A stretch of 5,466 nucleotides of DNA from Gemmatimonadaceae bacterium (lineage in GTDB: Bacteria > Gemmatimonadota > Gemmatimonadetes > Gemmatimonadales > Gemmatimonadaceae). Under the pieces are notes generated by a model. The model searched no databases and was not told the DNA's origin. It saw nothing but the letters and a program-made list of their open reading frames with translations. How positions within the stretch are numbered: position 1 is the first letter of the stretch; each line of letters starts with the position of its first letter. Made by a program: the position numbers and the translations under genes. The stretch is taken from the NCBI GenBank assembly GCA_025451425.1, contig JANWKK010000245.1:1-5466 (forward strand), read 5' to 3'. Below are positions 4,651 through 5,466 of this stretch, in pieces.

Positions 4651-5466
4651 GAAGCTCTCCTACGACACGCACACCGTTCACACCAAGCATCCATTCGTAA
4701 TTGCCCGAGGCGGGTCGAGCGAATGGAAGCTGATTCGCGTTCGTCTCGTCGATCGTGATGGCGTAGAAGGTTGGGGTGAAGCTGCACCAAATCGCTTTTA
4801 CGGCGAGACGACCGACAGCGCGATCGCAGCGTTCGCGAAGCTGGCGCCCGTTGCCGAAGGCGTGCTCTCGCACGATCTCTTTGCGCTCGAAAATCTCGAA
4901 GCGGAGATGAATACCGCGCTCCGACTCAACGGATCGATGAAGTCCGCGATCAGCGCTGCGGCGCACGATCTCGTCGGGAAGCGGCTCGACATTCCCGTGT
5001 ATCGACTCTGGGGCTTGGATGCCACGAAAGCGCCACTCTCCAGCTTCACCATTGGCATTCCCGCAACCGAGAAGGAGCTCGAGGCACGCGTCGACGAAGC
5101 GATTCAGTATCCTGTACTCAAGATCAAGCTCGGGAGCGATCGCGACGAGGAGATCATCCGCGCGGTGCGTCGTGCGGCGCCGACCAAAACGCTTCGCGTC
5201 GACGCGAATGCCGCGTGGACACCCAAGCGCGCGCTGCGGATGATCGAGCTTCTCGCGGAGCTTGGTGTCGAATTCGTCGAGCAGCCGCTGCCTTCACACG
5301 ACCTTGATGGGCTGCGCTTCGTGCGCGAACGCTCGGAGTTGCCGATCATCGCCGACGAGTCCTGTGTCATTGCGACGGATGTGGCGAAGCTCGCCGGCAT
5401 CGTCGACGGAATCAACATCAAGCTCTCGAAGTGTGGCGGCCCTCGTGAGGCAATCCGCATGATCGC
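4649..5466 (+). CDS. Dipeptide epimerase (enolase superfamily, L-Ala-D/L-Glu epimerase-like), 3' partial
   Basis: The frame runs without a stop from ATG 4649 to the window end, giving 272 residues; family members have about 340-370, so the C-terminus is missing. The N-terminal capping domain has HPFVIARG (14-21) and EGWGEAAP (40-47). The barrel domain carries the hallmark SFTIGI (132-137), the KxK motif LKIKL with Lys158 and Lys160, metal ligands Asp185 in RVDANAAW, Glu211 in EFVEQPL and Asp236 in ADES, and the second-face lysine in NIKLSKCGG (Lys258). Lys160 and Lys258 would be the acid/base pair that inverts the alpha carbon of a dipeptide residue. In Bacillus/E. coli enzymes this converts L-Ala-D-Glu from murein to L-Ala-L-Glu. 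The specificity residues near the C-terminus are outside the window, so the exact dipeptide is unknown. The start is fixed by the fit to the family N-terminus although it lies inside a C-rich repeat with no Shine-Dalgarno. Confidence 0.92.
   Translation, partial: MKLSYDTHTVHTKHPFVIARGGSSEWKLIRVRLVDRDGVEGWGEAAPNRFYGETTDSAIAAFAKLAPVAEGVLSHDLFALENLEAEMNTALRLNGSMKSAISAAAHDLVGKRLDIPVYRLWGLDATKAPLSSFTIGIPATEKELEARVDEAIQYPVLKIKLGSDRDEEIIRAVRRAAPTKTLRVDANAAWTPKRALRMIELLAELGVEFVEQPLPSHDLDGLRFVRERSELPIIADESCVIATDVAKLAGIVDGINIKLSKCGGPREAIRMI

Noticed and set aside
4193..4966. Minus-strand open frame of 257 codons across the kinase end, the repeat gap and the epimerase start
   Set aside because: It runs through both heptad arrays and two well-supported genes on the other strand, and its composition looks like a shadow.

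Overview
This is a GC-rich bacterial window of 5,466 bases. All seven genes lie on the + strand, with short or overlapping junctions. Codon use is strongly G/C-ending. The gene set is a soluble GAF-histidine kinase, a stand-alone GvpL/GvpF-type protein, a zinc-ribbon Ser/Thr kinase, a class II-like histone-deacetylase-family enzyme and a dipeptide epimerase. The protein style and the AGGG-type heptad repeats between genes suggest Gemmatimonadota, probably Gemmatimonadaceae. That placement is inferred from general familiarity and was not tested by a search; another GC-rich phylum such as Acidobacteriota or Myxococcota is possible.

Layout. Positions 1-1169 hold the C-terminal part of a sensor histidine kinase, whose start lies outside the window. 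After 24 bases come two small genes that overlap by ATGA: an unrecognised 93-residue protein (1194-1475) and a 108-residue protein with a ubiquitin-like beta-grasp pattern (1472-1798). Next is an HDAC-family deacetylase (1848-2783) that starts at TTG and is bracketed by heptad repeats of opposite orientation. A 123-base gap with a marked inverted repeat leads to a GvpL/GvpF-family protein (2907-3527). A Ser/Thr protein kinase with an N-terminal zinc ribbon (3545-4543) follows only 17 bases later. A 105-base gap filled at both ends by heptad repeats leads to an enolase-superfamily dipeptide epimerase (4649 to beyond the window end), which starts inside the repeat.

How the genes may work together. 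Three likely transcription groups are suggested by spacing: histidine kinase plus the two small proteins; GvpL/F plus Ser/Thr kinase, possibly with the deacetylase upstream; and the epimerase. No other gas-vesicle gene, no response regulator and no ubiquitin-type E1, E2 or JAB protease is visible, so the GvpL/F and ubiquitin-like proteins appear as orphans within this window. The clearest unexplained structure is the set of 7-bp repeats: G-rich on the coding strand just after two genes, C-rich just before two genes, with the spacing and run lengths expected of G-quadruplex motifs.
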